A DNA stretch of 64,000 bases from Clostridium transplantifaecale (GCF_900626075.1 NZ_UYZY01000003.1:558001-622000), one strand, 5' to 3'; counted from the stretch's first letter, positions 1 to 9,969 are shown. Numbers and translations are program-made. Notes: a model not told the origin generated them from the letters alone.

Positions 1-1
1 G

Positions 2-670
2 GCAGGAACGAAAGTGACGATATACCGCGGCAACGATACGGTGGAGATGATGGTGATGGAAGAGGCGCTGCTTCCTGAATTAACTGCCGAAAACCTGGCG
101 GACGCGCTGATTGGGGCAGGCGTCCTGGAGGAGGGCGTGAAAGTAAATTCATTGGAAGTGTCGGAAAAAGAGGGGATGACCTATCTGGCTCTCGACTTCA
201 ATGAAGCATTCCTGACCAGACTGAACAGCCTGGGGACCTCAGGCGAGTATTTCTATATGGGAGGCATTGTCAATACGTTCCTGAAGGCATTCGATGCATA
301 TGCGGTTAAGATCACCGTCGATGGAAAACCGGCTGAGAGCGGCCATAACATTTACAGTGAATATCTCCGCTTTTTCAGGCCGAATCCGGGAAATATGACG
401 GGAAAATATAAATTTGTGGCCTCGGAGGAGGTTATAAAACCTTTTGTGGAGCTTGATGAAAACGGCCGTTTTGTATTTGAATATTCAGTCCTGATGAGTT
501 CCCTTCCCATGGGAGATTATGAGGTGGAGAACGACAGGCTGGTGATGAGAAGACAGGGAACCGACGCAGTTTACGTGTTTGACATCCAGGGAGAAAACCT
601 GGTGTATGATAAGGAGGAATCCTCTGATACCGGACTGGAGGATAAATCCGTGTTTGAGCCGAGTTACTGA
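2..670 (+). CDS. GerMN-domain protein, 5' end outside window
   Basis: The frame is open to the left edge of the window, so the true start lies upstream; the GTG at 14 is inside the gene. About 222 residues are visible. Roughly visible residues 20-125 look like a GerMN domain (alternating hydrophobic pattern around YLALDFNEAFL and the following Gly-rich turn), the module found in GerM-type germination/sporulation lipoproteins. A second small beta-rich stretch follows (about 135-205, from TGKYKFVAS to LVYDKEE) that I cannot assign. The missing N-terminus prevents checking for a lipoprotein signal. A hairpin terminator follows the stop. The GerMN call is from pattern only; the precise role in the spore envelope is inferred. 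Confidence 0.7.
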   Translation, partial: AGTKVTIYRGNDTVEMMVMEEALLPELTAENLADALIGAGVLEEGVKVNSLEVSEKEGMTYLALDFNEAFLTRLNSLGTSGEYFYMGGIVNTFLKAFDAYAVKITVDGKPAESGHNIYSEYLRFFRPNPGNMTGKYKFVASEEVIKPFVELDENGRFVFEYSVLMSSLPMGDYEVENDRLVMRRQGTDAVYVFDIQGENLVYDKEESSDTGLEDKSVFEPSY

Positions 671-716
671 TAACCAGGCAGAGCATAGAGCAATATAGTT
701 TATAGATTCAGAAAAG

Positions 717-755
717 CGGTTCTGCATCCAAATCCGCGGATGCAGAACCGTTCTA
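717..755 (+). terminator. Hairpin terminator after the GerMN gene
   Basis: A perfect 13-bp inverted repeat (717-729 pairing with 738-750, 8-nt loop) follows the stop codon by about 45 nt. Only a weak T run follows, so termination may be partial. Between here and 939 I see no gene. Confidence 0.6.
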
Positions 756-939
756 TGTCCGGATTTCGGACGCCTGAAACTGCTATACCCCAGATATGGT
801 AATTTATGGGAAAAATCGATGAAGGCGGTGTACCAGAAAATAGGGGGATTTTTTTCCAATAATGCCTCCCATTCCTTTTAAATCAGGCATTTTCCAGCAT
901 CGGGGCCGAACAGATATTATTGTAAGAACCAGCAAGGAA

Positions 940-1023
940 ACACAAGATATGGTAGTGTGAAAAGAAAAACGAACTAATATATGGTATTTTGATGTTGACA
1001 GTATTTGTATCCTGGCTTATACT
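940..1023 (+). promoter_or_regulatory. nrdDG promoter with two NrdR-like boxes
   Basis: The promoter is TTGACA (995-1000), a 17-bp spacer, and TATACT (1018-1023), close to consensus. Just upstream are two 16-bp sites resembling the NrdR box ACACWATATATWGTGT: 940-955 (about 12 of 16 positions agree) and 972-987 (about 11 of 16). Their starts are exactly 32 bp apart, three helical turns, which is the usual arrangement for NrdR repressor pairs. No nrdR gene is in the window. A further AT-rich site near 1152-1167 (ACTACCATATATAG) lies next to the ribosome site. The boxes are my reading, untested. Confidence 0.7.
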
Positions 1024-1125
1024 AATAAAGCACAAGCGATACCGGAACGCACCGCGTGAAGGCTACCGCCGCCAACAACGAAAAGCACGTTTTTCCGGCT
1101 TTTTATTGTCAAACAACCAATGGAT

Positions 1126-1144
1126 GCCGGACCGGCGGTCCGGC
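1126..1144 (+). other. Perfect stem-loop in the nrdD leader
   Basis: GCCGGACC and GGTCCGGC form an 8-bp stem with a 3-nt loop in the 5' untranslated region, about 50 nt before the nrdD start. There is no T run, so it is not a terminator; it may stabilise the mRNA. The leader from 1030 to 1192 contains no ORF. Confidence 0.5.
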
Positions 1145-1192
1145 TCACAATACTACCATATATAGAATGAGTTACAGGAGGAAGTTTTGGGT

Positions 1193-3370
1193 ATGAAGAT
1201 TATCAAACGAAACGGATCTGAAGCAGTCTTTGACATATCAAAGATCATGATGGCGGTCAGCAAAGCCAATGAGGTCGTTCAGGCGAACCAACAGCTGAGC
1301 AAGGAGCAGATTGACGCCATCGCAGACCAGGTAGAACAGGTATGCAGCACAAGACCGCACACGATGAGTGTGGAGGAGATCCAGGATCTTGTTGAGAACC
1401 AGATCATGGAGCAGCAGGCCTTTGAGGTGGCGAGAAAGTACATCACATACCGCTACATCAGAACTCTTAAACGTACCAGCAACACGACGGACGACAAGAT
1501 TCTGAGCCTGATCGAGTGTAACAACGAGGATGTAAAGCAGGAGAATTCCAACAAGAACCCGACCGTGAACAGCGTGCAGCGTGACTATATGGCAGGCGAG
1601 GTCAGCAAGGATTTGACCACGCGCCTTCTGCTTCCGCAGGAAGTGGTGGAAGCCCACGAGCAGGGAATTATCCATTTCCACGATTCCGACTACTTCGCAC
1701 AGCATATGCACAACTGCGACCTTGTCAATTTAGAGGACATGCTGCAGAACGGCACTGTTATCAGCGGTACGGGAATCGATAAGCCGCACAGCTTTTCCAC
1801 GGCCTGCAATATCGCTACTCAGATTATTGCCCAGGTGGCCAGCAGCCAGTACGGCGGACAGAGCATCAGCCTGACCCATTTGGCTCCCTTCGTAGACGTG
1901 AGCCGCAGGAAAATCCGCCAGAGCGTCCAGGAAGAGATGGCAAGCTTAGGGATCAGCGCTACCGAAGCCCAGATGGAAGAGATGGTGAACAAGCGCCTGA
2001 AAGAGGAGATCAGCCGCGGCGTGCAGACGATCCAGTATCAGGTTGTGACCCTGATGACGACCAATGGCCAGGCGCCGTTTGTTACCGTATTCATGTATCT
2101 CAACGAAGCGCGCAATCAGCAGGAGAAGGAAGATCTGGCTCTGATTATTGAAGAAACGCTGCTTCAGCGTTACCAGGGCGTGAAGAATGAGGAAGGAGTC
2201 TGGGTAACACCGGCATTTCCAAAGCTGATTTACGTGCTGGAGGAAGATAACCTGAAGGAGGGAACGCCTTATTTTTATCTGACAAAGCTGGCGGCCAAAT
2301 GTACGGCTAAAAGAATGGTTCCCGACTATATCAGTGAGAAAATCATGCTGCAGAACAAGGTCGATAAGAATGGTGAAGGCCACTGCTATACCTGTATGGG
2401 CTGCAGGAGTTTCCTGACCCCATATGTCGATCCTGAGACGGGAAAAGCAAAATACTATGGCAGATTTAACCAGGGCGTTGTAACGATCAACCTGGTGGAC
2501 CTGGCTCTCTCAAGTGAAGGCGACTTCGATAAATTCTGGGAGCTTTTTGACGAACGGCTGGAGCTCTGCCATGAGGCGCTGATGTGCAGACACAACCGCC
2601 TTAAGGGAACCTTGTCCGATGCGGCTCCGATTCTGTGGCAGCACGGCGCCCTGGCCCGGCTTGAGAAGGGGGAGGTAATTGATAAACTTCTCTACGGAGG
2701 ATATTCCACCATCAGTCTCGGATATGCAGGCCTTTATGAGTGCTGTAAATATATGACAGGCAAATCCCACACCGCTCCGGATGTGACTCCGTTTGCCATG
2801 AAGGTGATGCAGCATATGAATGATATGTGTGCAAAGTGGAAAGCAGAACACAATATCGATTTCAGCTTATACGGAACTCCGCTTGAGTCCACCACATACA
2901 AATTCTCCAAATGCCTGCAGAAGCGTTTCGGCCTCGTAGAGGGAATTACCGATAAGGGATATATCACAAACAGCTACCATGTCCATGTATCCGAAGAGAT
3001 CGACGCCTTTACTAAACTGCAGTTTGAGAGCCAGTTCCAGAAGCTTTCACCGGGCGGAGCCATCAGCTACGTGGAAGTGCCGGATATGCAGGACAACCTG
3101 GAGGCCGTCATCAGCGTACTGCAGTTTATTTACGACAACATTATGTATGCAGAGCTGAACACGAAATCCGATTACTGCCAGGAATGCGGCTATGACGGGG
3201 AGATACGTATCGTGGAGGACGACGGAAAGCTTGTCTGGGAATGCCCGAGCTGTAAGAACCGCGATCAGTCCAAGATGAACGTAGCCAGACGTACCTGCGG
3301 ATATATCGGAACACAGTACTGGAATCAGGGACGTACCGAAGAAATCCGTGACAGGGTTCTGCATCTGTAG
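1193..3370 (+). CDS. nrdD: Anaerobic ribonucleoside-triphosphate reductase
   Basis: Class III ribonucleotide reductase, which makes dNTPs from NTPs under anoxia using a glycyl radical. The ATG at 1193 follows AGGAGG at 1176-1181; a TTG six bases earlier is possible but too close to that site. The 725-residue product starts with an ATP-cone (about 1-90, MKIIKRNGSEAVFDIS). The C-terminal domain has a zinc site (CQEC near 664 and CPSC near 685) and the radical loop RTCGYIG, with Gly703 as the expected radical residue. The Cys-containing MGCRSF region in mid-protein is typical. nrdG, its activase, follows by 9 nt. The tandem NrdR-like boxes upstream suggest control by dNTP/ATP level through NrdR. 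Confidence 0.97.
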   Translation: MKIIKRNGSEAVFDISKIMMAVSKANEVVQANQQLSKEQIDAIADQVEQVCSTRPHTMSVEEIQDLVENQIMEQQAFEVARKYITYRYIRTLKRTSNTTDDKILSLIECNNEDVKQENSNKNPTVNSVQRDYMAGEVSKDLTTRLLLPQEVVEAHEQGIIHFHDSDYFAQHMHNCDLVNLEDMLQNGTVISGTGIDKPHSFSTACNIATQIIAQVASSQYGGQSISLTHLAPFVDVSRRKIRQSVQEEMASLGISATEAQMEEMVNKRLKEEISRGVQTIQYQVVTLMTTNGQAPFVTVFMYLNEARNQQEKEDLALIIEETLLQRYQGVKNEEGVWVTPAFPKLIYVLEEDNLKEGTPYFYLTKLAAKCTAKRMVPDYISEKIMLQNKVDKNGEGHCYTCMGCRSFLTPYVDPETGKAKYYGRFNQGVVTINLVDLALSSEGDFDKFWELFDERLELCHEALMCRHNRLKGTLSDAAPILWQHGALARLEKGEVIDKLLYGGYSTISLGYAGLYECCKYMTGKSHTAPDVTPFAMKVMQHMNDMCAKWKAEHNIDFSLYGTPLESTTYKFSKCLQKRFGLVEGITDKGYITNSYHVHVSEEIDAFTKLQFESQFQKLSPGGAISYVEVPDMQDNLEAVISVLQFIYDNIMYAELNTKSDYCQECGYDGEIRIVEDDGKLVWECPSCKNRDQSKMNVARRTCGYIGTQYWNQGRTEEIRDRVLHL

Positions 3371-3379
3371 GAGATAACC

Positions 3380-3931
3380 ATGAACTATGCCAATATCAAA
3401 TACTGTGATATCGCCAACGGAACCGGTGTGAGGACCAGCCTTTTTGTATCAGGCTGCACTCACCGCTGTCCCGGATGCTTTAACAGTGAGGCCTGGGATT
3501 TCAGTTTTGGCGAATCATTTACAGAAGAGACACAGCAGAAGATTATAGACAGCCTGAAACCGGCCTATGTTGCGGGACTGAGCCTTCTCGGTGGCGAACC
3601 GATGGAGCCGGCCAACCAGCGGGCGCTTCTTCCCTTCATCAGGAAAGTGAAGTCCTCCTGCCCTGGAAAGGATATCTGGTGCTATACCGGGTATACGCTG
3701 GAGAAGGATTTGACGGCAGGCGGGAGAGCGCACTGCGAGGCCACGGACGAACTGCTGGGATACCTGGATATTCTGGTAGACGGCAGGTTTGTAGAGGCGG
3801 AGTATGATATCACCCTCCGTTTCAGAGGGTCAAAAAATCAGAGGCTCATCGATCTGCCTGCCTCACTCAGGGAAGGCAGAGTCATCCTCTGGCAGGATGA
3901 TCCTATGTTTGCAGGACACGAAAAGAGATAA
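3380..3931 (+). CDS. nrdG: Anaerobic ribonucleotide reductase activating protein
   Basis: Radical-SAM activase that installs the glycyl radical on NrdD. The 183-residue product has the iron-sulfur motif CTHRCPGC (Cys26, Cys30, Cys33, CX3CX2C), then LLGGEPM, the usual GGEP SAM-binding motif, near residue 74. The start ATG is 9 nt after the nrdD stop, so the two are cotranscribed. Length matches the short single-domain NrdG family. A hairpin terminator separates it from convergent thrS. Confidence 0.96.
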   Translation: MNYANIKYCDIANGTGVRTSLFVSGCTHRCPGCFNSEAWDFSFGESFTEETQQKIIDSLKPAYVAGLSLLGGEPMEPANQRALLPFIRKVKSSCPGKDIWCYTGYTLEKDLTAGGRAHCEATDELLGYLDILVDGRFVEAEYDITLRFRGSKNQRLIDLPASLREGRVILWQDDPMFAGHEKR

Positions 3932-3962
3932 ACAGAAGGTAAGATAGAAAATAAATTTAGAA

Positions 3963-4026
3963 GGAGCACCGCTCCTGATGAGAAATCATGGTGATTTCAT
4001 ATCAGGAGCGATGCTCCGCTTTTTCA
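3963..4026. terminator. Terminator between convergent nrdG and thrS
   Basis: A long hairpin: 3963-3979 pairs with 4001-4017 (16 of 17), with an inner stem 3982-3988 / 3992-3998. CTTTTTC follows on the plus strand. It most clearly ends nrdDG and may also serve thrS read from the other side. Confidence 0.85.
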
Positions 4027-4040
4027 TTTTACAGGAATTT

Positions 4041-5999
4041 TTATGCTTCGCTTACTTCTTCACGAATCTCTTTTGTCCGGATTTCCTTACAAATCTGCTC
4101 AATGAAATCACCGAGCGGTTTTACGCCCTCGTCCCCTGCAAAACGGCTCCTGACGGAGACCGTCTTATCAGCCTCTTCCTGCTGTCCGACTACCAGCATA
4201 TAAGGAACTTTGTCAAGTCTTGTCTCGCGGATTTTATAACCAATCTTTTCGGAGCGGCTATCCAGAGTGCAGGAGATACCGTTTTTCTTTAACTCCTTCT
4301 CCACCTCTTTTGCGTATGACTCGTATTTGTCTGAGATTGGAAGAACCCTTACCTGCTCAGGGCAGAGCCAGGTCGGGAACTTGCCGGCATACTTTTCGAT
4401 AAGCCATGCCAGCGTTCTCTCATAGCATCCCATAGATGTCCTGTGGATGACATAGGGGCGTACCTTCTCACCGTTCTGGTCGATGAAATACATATCAAAA
4501 TTCTCGGCAATAGCACAATCTAACTGGATAGTGATCATCGTATCCTCTTTGCCGTACACGTTCTTTGCCTGGATGTCGATCTTTGGGCCGTAGAATGCAG
4601 CTTCGCCGTCGGCCTCTGTAAACGGAACCTGTTTCTCTACCAGCAGGTCACGGATTTTACCCTGTGTCTTCTCCCAGTATTCCTCGTCCCCGAGATATTT
4701 TTCACGGTTGTTGGGATCCCATTTGGACAGACGGTAAGTTACGTCATCCTGAAGTCCCAGAGTGGTCAGGCAGTGGACGGCCAGATCCAGGCAGCCGGCC
4801 AGTTCTTCCTCAACCTGGTCGGGTCGGATAATCAGATGTCCCTCGGAGATGGTAAACTGACGGACGCGTGTCAGGCCGTGCATCTCGCCGGAGTCCTCAT
4901 TCCTGAACAGGGTGGACGTTTCGCTGTAGCGCAGCGGCAGCTCGCGGTAGGAGTGCTGGTCGTTCTTATATACGTAATACTGGAATGGGCAGGTCATCGG
5001 ACGGAGCGCGAAAACTTCCTTGTCTTTTTCCTCATCTCCCAGGACAAACATGCCGTCCTTATAGTGCTCCCAATGGCCGGAAATCTTATATAAATCGGAT
5101 TTGGCCATCAGAGGAGTTTTGGTACGGATATAGCCCCACTCATTGTCCTCCAGGTCCTCGACCCAGCGCTGCAGGGACTGGACGATTTTGACGCCCTTCG
5201 GCATCAGCAGGGGAAGGCCCTGGCCGATGACGTCGACCGTGGTGAAAAGACGCATCTCGCGGCCCAGCTTGTTGTGGTCGCGTTTTTTAATATCCTCCAG
5301 ATGTTCCAGGTAGGCGTTTAACTCTTCCTTTGTGGCAAATGCGGTTCCGTAGATTCTCTGGAGCTGGGCCTTGCTGGAATCGCCTCTCCAATAGGCCATG
5401 GAGGAGGAGATAAGCTTGAAAGCCTTGATTGGTTTCGTGCTCATCAGGTGAGGCCCGGCACAGAGATCGGTAAAATCGTCGCCCTGTCTGTAGAATGAGA
5501 TTTCCTCTCCCTCGGGGAGCGCCTCGATGAGTTCCACCTTGTACGGTTCCTCCCTCTCCTCCATAAGGCGGATGGCGGCAGCTTTTTCAAGCGTGAATTT
5601 CTCGAGCTTCTGTCCCTGTTTGATGATTTTTTTCATCTCTTTTTCCAGATTATCAAGATCTTCTCTGGTAAACGGTTCCGTGTCAAAATCATAATAAAAA
5701 CCATTTTCAATGGACGGGCCGATGGTCAGTTTGGCCTGGGGACGCATCCGTTTAACGGCTTCAGCCAGGACATGGGAACAGGTGTGGCGGACGGCGGAAA
5801 GTCCTTCTGGATCTTTTGCGGTCAGGATATTTAAGGTACAGTCACTGTCCACGATGGTTCTGAGATCCGCAGTTTTGCCGTCAATCTCTCCGGCACAGGC
5901 AGCGCGTGCAAGGCCTTCACTGATGTCGAAAGCAATGTCAATGATGGATTTCGGTTCGGAATATTCTCTCCGGGAACCGTCTTTTAATGTGATGATCAT
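4041..5999 (-). CDS. thrS: Threonyl-tRNA synthetase
   Basis: Charges tRNA-Thr with threonine in the cytoplasm. The 652-residue product has the full domain order: TGS domain (about 1-62), editing domain with the HTCSH zinc/editing motif (His72, His76), class II catalytic core with the RPMTCPF region and conserved Cys/His zinc ligands, and a C-terminal anticodon-binding domain (VRVLPISDKY onward). It stands alone on the minus strand and converges on nrdDG. The T-box leader directly upstream shows regulation by uncharged tRNA-Thr through transcription antitermination. Confidence 0.98.
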   Translation of the reverse strand: MIITLKDGSRREYSEPKSIIDIAFDISEGLARAACAGEIDGKTADLRTIVDSDCTLNILTAKDPEGLSAVRHTCSHVLAEAVKRMRPQAKLTIGPSIENGFYYDFDTEPFTREDLDNLEKEMKKIIKQGQKLEKFTLEKAAAIRLMEEREEPYKVELIEALPEGEEISFYRQGDDFTDLCAGPHLMSTKPIKAFKLISSSMAYWRGDSSKAQLQRIYGTAFATKEELNAYLEHLEDIKKRDHNKLGREMRLFTTVDVIGQGLPLLMPKGVKIVQSLQRWVEDLEDNEWGYIRTKTPLMAKSDLYKISGHWEHYKDGMFVLGDEEKDKEVFALRPMTCPFQYYVYKNDQHSYRELPLRYSETSTLFRNEDSGEMHGLTRVRQFTISEGHLIIRPDQVEEELAGCLDLAVHCLTTLGLQDDVTYRLSKWDPNNREKYLGDEEYWEKTQGKIRDLLVEKQVPFTEADGEAAFYGPKIDIQAKNVYGKEDTMITIQLDCAIAENFDMYFIDQNGEKVRPYVIHRTSMGCYERTLAWLIEKYAGKFPTWLCPEQVRVLPISDKYESYAKEVEKELKKNGISCTLDSRSEKIGYKIRETRLDKVPYMLVVGQQEEADKTVSVRSRFAGDEGVKPLGDFIEQICKEIRTKEIREEVSEA

Positions 6000-6112
6000 A
6001 ATTTGTCTCCTTTATTGTAAGAATGTGTTTAACTATTCTGAAGGTAATGACCCGCCGGACGTTTTCAGGCCCGGCCTCCTTTTCAGGCCCGGGAGCAGCG
6101 TTCCCGATCAAA

Positions 6113-6440
6113 AAAAGCCCTCCTGCAGCACAACTGCTGCAAGGGGCGGGCAAATCTGCTCGCGGTTCCACCCTTTTATATGGTTGGCGGTGAGAAACGC
6201 ATACTGCGATTTCCGTCACCGTGCCGGAAATCCGGCTGGCTAACCTCTCATTTATCATGATGAAAACAGCTGAAATACTTTTCATCATTTCGGATGATAA
6301 CGGAATCACCGGGCCGTATTAAGGCCGCTCAGGGCTGGTAACAGCGGCTTCCCAATAAGGCGCTTCCACCCGATGCGTCTCTCTCTGGATTGTTGTGCGT
6401 GCTGCAGTTCCCGTCATAGCGTTTAGAATGTTCAATTTTC
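6113..6440 (-). promoter_or_regulatory. T-box leader of thrS
   Basis: On the minus strand the leader contains the invariant T-box core AGGGTGGAACCGCG (complement of 6161-6174). It is followed by a strong GC-rich terminator hairpin (about 6117-6150) ending in a run of seven T on the minus strand. Upstream is a ~230-nt structured region containing a GA-rich bulge (AGAGAGA) typical of stem I. A threonine ACC triplet in GTTACCAGC, near 6341, is a candidate specifier codon; I am not sure of that placement. When tRNA-Thr is uncharged, pairing with the T-box sequence should favour the antiterminator and allow thrS transcription. Confidence 0.94.
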
Positions 6441-6446
6441 CTTTTT

Positions 6447-6474
6447 ATTATAGCATGGAAGGGGGATTTGTCAA
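6447..6474 (-). promoter_or_regulatory. Promoter of the thrS T-box transcript
   Basis: On the minus strand TTGACA (complement of 6469-6474), a 16-bp spacer and TATAAT (complement of 6447-6452) sit just upstream of the T-box leader. Both hexamers are consensus. Confidence 0.9.
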
Positions 6475-6681
6475 AGGGTTAAATTTTAGCATGCGGAGCT
6501 CCTGTTTTTCAATTAAATCCCCGCGTTTACCTTTACCTGGGTCTTTAATTCTGTTATAATCTTATATTGGATAAAAATGAGCGAACAGGTGCATCCGGCG
6601 GGCAGACTGCCTGTGTAAAGATGCCGACTAGGATGGCGGGCCGTGCGTAAACGGGCAGCATTCCAGGAGAAGGGGAATCAA

Positions 6682-9600
6682 ATGAAAGAAGAGATCCTGA
6701 AAGAAATAAGGGATTTAACGAAAGAAATACTTCATAAATATTTTTGTGAATCTGATATGGAATTTCTGATATCTAAATTTGCGCCGGATATCGTGTGGAT
6801 CGGGGCGGGCGAAAAGATGAAGGCAGAGGGACGTGAGGCAGTGGCAGAAGCTTTCCGCGCCGGAAAAGGCGATATGATTCCATGTGAGATGTACGATGAG
6901 ACGTTTATTGTGCGGGAATTGGCGGAGAACTGTTATTTTTGTGAAAGCACAGGGTGGGCGGAGTCGGTGGAGGGCACCAGCATGTATATGAAGCTTCACC
7001 AGAGAGCGACTTTCATCTACCGAAGAGAGAATGGAAAACTCTGGCTTGTGCATCTTCACCATTCCGCTTCCTACGGTGATGTGAAGGACGATGAACTGTT
7101 TCCGGTGGCGGCCGCGAGGGAGTCCTATGAGCAGCTGCAGGAGATTTTAAACCAGAGGGATCGCCAGATTGAGCTGATGCTTGCACAGCTTCCGGGAGGA
7201 ATGTTAGTCTGCCTGAATGACGATAGATTTTCGACCAGGTGGGTAAGCCCCAGCCTCTGCCAGATGCTGGGTTACGGCAGCCAGACGGAATACGGTGATG
7301 CGACGGACAACTGCTGCAGATACTTTATTCTCCCTGAAGATTTTGCTGAAGTAAAGCTGAAGATTGGAGAAGAACTGAACCGGGGAGATTCTTATTATAC
7401 GGAATACCGGATAGTCAGAAAAGACAGGAGCGTCATCTGGGTTGCCGATCTCGGCAAAAAGGTGTTTGACCAGGGCACAGAAGTCCTTTACAGTTTTATT
7501 ACCGATATTACGGAAAAGAAACACAATGAGCTGAAAATCGAGAAAGCTGCCAAGGAAGTTGAGCGGACGGCGAAATTCCTCACCCAGCTTTATAACACGG
7601 TGCCCTGCGGGATTCTTCAGTTTGCGACGGATTCCACGCACCGCCTGGTCAGCGTTAACCGGACCGCCTGGGAATTTTACGGCTATGCTTCAGAGGAAGA
7701 GTATAGAAACCATATCGAAACACCGTTCCAGATGGTTCTGGACAAGGATATGGACTGGGTTATGAAGACGGCGGATTCCCTGACACTGTGGGGGGACGTG
7801 GCAGCTTATACAAGAGAGAGCAGAAAACAGGATGGGACTCAGGTCTGGGTCAATGTCACGATGGGCAGGATTGTCAATGCGGACGGCGATGAAGTAATCC
7901 AGGCGGTATTTACCGATATCACCGAGATTAAACGGATAGAACTGGAAGCGGAAAAGCAGAGGCTGATTGAGAACCGGTCTCTCCGCGCCGCGATCTGTAC
8001 GGCATATCCCCTGATTATGAGGGTGAATCTGACCAGGGATTATTATGACTGTTTTGTGGAGGAACAGGAAACATATACGCTCAACCGATGCGGCAGTTAC
8101 GAGGAGATGATTCAGGAAAGCAGCGGTCGGACTTATCCCGCATACAGGGAAGTCTTTCTAAAGACATTTTCCAGAGAAAATATGATTCGGAAATTTTCGG
8201 ACGGCGAGAAGGAGGTTTACCTGGAGTACCGCCAGATGGGTTCCGACGGACAGTATCACTGGATTTCTTCGCATCTGATTTTCGTGGAGAACTCCTTGAG
8301 CGGGGATATGATCGCCATCAGGATGATTAAACTGCTGGATGCCCAGAGGGCAGAGACGGCGAAACAGGAGCAGCTTTTAAGGGACGCCTTGGCGGCGGCA
8401 AAAGCTGCCAACAATGCAAAGTCCGATTTCCTCTCCAGGATGAGCCACGATATCAGGACACCGATGAACGCAATTATCGGAATGAGCACCATTGGCAAGC
8501 TGAAGATCGATGATCAGGTCCGCGTGAAGGACTGCTTTGACAAAATTGATACCTCATCCAGATACCTTTTATCATTGCTCAATGATATTTTGGATATGTC
8601 CAAGATCGAGACGGGTAAGATGACGCTGTCAAGTGAAACCTTCGACTTCATAGAAATGATAGCTGAAATCAATTCCATCATATTCCCCCAGTCCCTGGAA
8701 CGTGGAATTGACTATGAGATTCACCACAAAGATCCGTTGGAGCGCTACTATATCGGCGATTCCCTGAGGCTTAAACAAATTCTGATGAACCTGCTGTCCA
8801 ATGCTGTGAAATTTACGATGGCCGGCGGGAAAATACGAATAGAGATAGAAGAAGAAAAACGTATTAACGGTTTTGCTATATTAAAAATTTCCGTCAGCGA
8901 TACCGGAATTGGCATGTCCCCGGAGTTTCTGGAGAAGCTCTATCAGCCATTTGAACAGGAGACGGCTGACCGTGCGAGAAATAAGATTGGCAGCGGTCTG
9001 GGCCTGTCGATTGTGTATAACCTGGCAAACCTGATGGGAGGAGACATTAAGGCGGAGAGCAGGAAGAATGAGGGGAGCCGTTTTACGGTGAGACTTCCGT
9101 TTGGCCTTCTTCACGACGATGAGGAAAGGGAGAAAGAGCGCAAAACAAGGGAACTGTTGAAGGACATGAAAGTCCTGATCGCGGACGATGACGAATACAT
9201 AGGCGAGCAGGCTTCTGCGATTCTGGACGGAATCGGGGCGGGGACCGTGTTTGTAAATTCCGGCATCAAAGCGGTAGAGGAAGTAGAAAAAGCCCTGATA
9301 GCGGGATGGATGTTTGATGTGGCAATGATCGACTGGAGGATGCCGGAGATGGATGGTATCGAGACGGTCCGCCGTATCAGGGAGCTTACGGGGCCGAACA
9401 CGATGATCATTATCATTTCCGCCTATGACTGGAGCAGTATTGAGGCGGAAGCCAGGGCGGCGGGAGCGGATTACTTTATCTCTAAACCTTTATTCCGGAC
9501 ATCAGTATATGAAACATTTACAAAATTCCGGGCGGAGCGGACCGCCAGTCTGAGCAAACAGGACGTGGAGAGTGAATTCTTTGGAAAAAAGATTCTCCTG

Positions 9601-9969
9601 GTGGAAGACAATGAACTGAACCTGGAAATTGCAAAATCACTTCTGGAAATGCACGGACTCTGTATTGTGACGGCAGAAGACGGGCAAAGCGCAGTAGAGA
9701 CGTTTGCGGCATCGCCGGAAAACAGCTTTTTTGCGGTTTTGATGGATATCAGAATGCCTGTGATGAATGGGCTTGAAGCTACGAGAGCCATCCGTTCCAT
9801 GGAGAGAAAAGACGCGGTAAAGGTTCCGATCCTGGCTATGACGGCTAATGCGTTCGAGGAAGATAAATGTCAGGCAATGGAAGCCGGGATGAACGGATAT
9901 CTTGTGAAGCCGCTCGATCTCACGGTGCTCCTTGCAGCGCTTAAATCGCTGGATAACCAGGTATTTTAA
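6682..9969 (+). CDS. Hybrid sensor histidine kinase with SnoaL-like N-terminus and two receiver domains
   Basis: Cytoplasmic signalling kinase of 1095 residues; I see no membrane segment. An in-frame GTG at 6643 exists, but the ATG at 6682 has the ribosome site (AGGAGAAGGGG). Domains in order: SnoaL/NTF2-like fold (about 1-130, ending WLVHLHHSAS), PAS domains (about 165-280 and 295-425), a third PAS-like region (about 430-560), HisKA with SHDIRTPMN (phospho-accepting His589), HATPase (about 695-815), REC1 (from 829, phospho-Asp884 in MIDWRMPEMDG) and REC2 (from about 970, phospho-Asp1022 in LMDIRMPVMNG). No output DNA-binding domain and no separate response regulator are next to it. The JetA homologue begins 22 nt downstream on the same strand, so cotranscription is possible. 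Ligand and target are unknown. Confidence 0.93.
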   Translation: MKEEILKEIRDLTKEILHKYFCESDMEFLISKFAPDIVWIGAGEKMKAEGREAVAEAFRAGKGDMIPCEMYDETFIVRELAENCYFCESTGWAESVEGTSMYMKLHQRATFIYRRENGKLWLVHLHHSASYGDVKDDELFPVAAARESYEQLQEILNQRDRQIELMLAQLPGGMLVCLNDDRFSTRWVSPSLCQMLGYGSQTEYGDATDNCCRYFILPEDFAEVKLKIGEELNRGDSYYTEYRIVRKDRSVIWVADLGKKVFDQGTEVLYSFITDITEKKHNELKIEKAAKEVERTAKFLTQLYNTVPCGILQFATDSTHRLVSVNRTAWEFYGYASEEEYRNHIETPFQMVLDKDMDWVMKTADSLTLWGDVAAYTRESRKQDGTQVWVNVTMGRIVNADGDEVIQAVFTDITEIKRIELEAEKQRLIENRSLRAAICTAYPLIMRVNLTRDYYDCFVEEQETYTLNRCGSYEEMIQESSGRTYPAYREVFLKTFSRENMIRKFSDGEKEVYLEYRQMGSDGQYHWISSHLIFVENSLSGDMIAIRMIKLLDAQRAETAKQEQLLRDALAAAKAANNAKSDFLSRMSHDIRTPMNAIIGMSTIGKLKIDDQVRVKDCFDKIDTSSRYLLSLLNDILDMSKIETGKMTLSSETFDFIEMIAEINSIIFPQSLERGIDYEIHHKDPLERYYIGDSLRLKQILMNLLSNAVKFTMAGGKIRIEIEEEKRINGFAILKISVSDTGIGMSPEFLEKLYQPFEQETADRARNKIGSGLGLSIVYNLANLMGGDIKAESRKNEGSRFTVRLPFGLLHDDEEREKERKTRELLKDMKVLIADDDEYIGEQASAILDGIGAGTVFVNSGIKAVEEVEKALIAGWMFDVAMIDWRMPEMDGIETVRRIRELTGPNTMIIIISAYDWSSIEAEARAAGADYFISKPLFRTSVYETFTKFRAERTASLSKQDVESEFFGKKILLVEDNELNLEIAKSLLEMHGLCIVTAEDGQSAVETFAASPENSFFAVLMDIRMPVMNGLEATRAIRSMERKDAVKVPILAMTANAFEEDKCQAMEAGMNGYLVKPLDLTVLLAALKSLDNQVF

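Noticed and set aside
6300..6430. Second tandem T-box ahead of thrS
   Set aside because: Only one AGGGTGGAACCGCG core and one terminator are present; the upstream part is stem I-III of the same leader.
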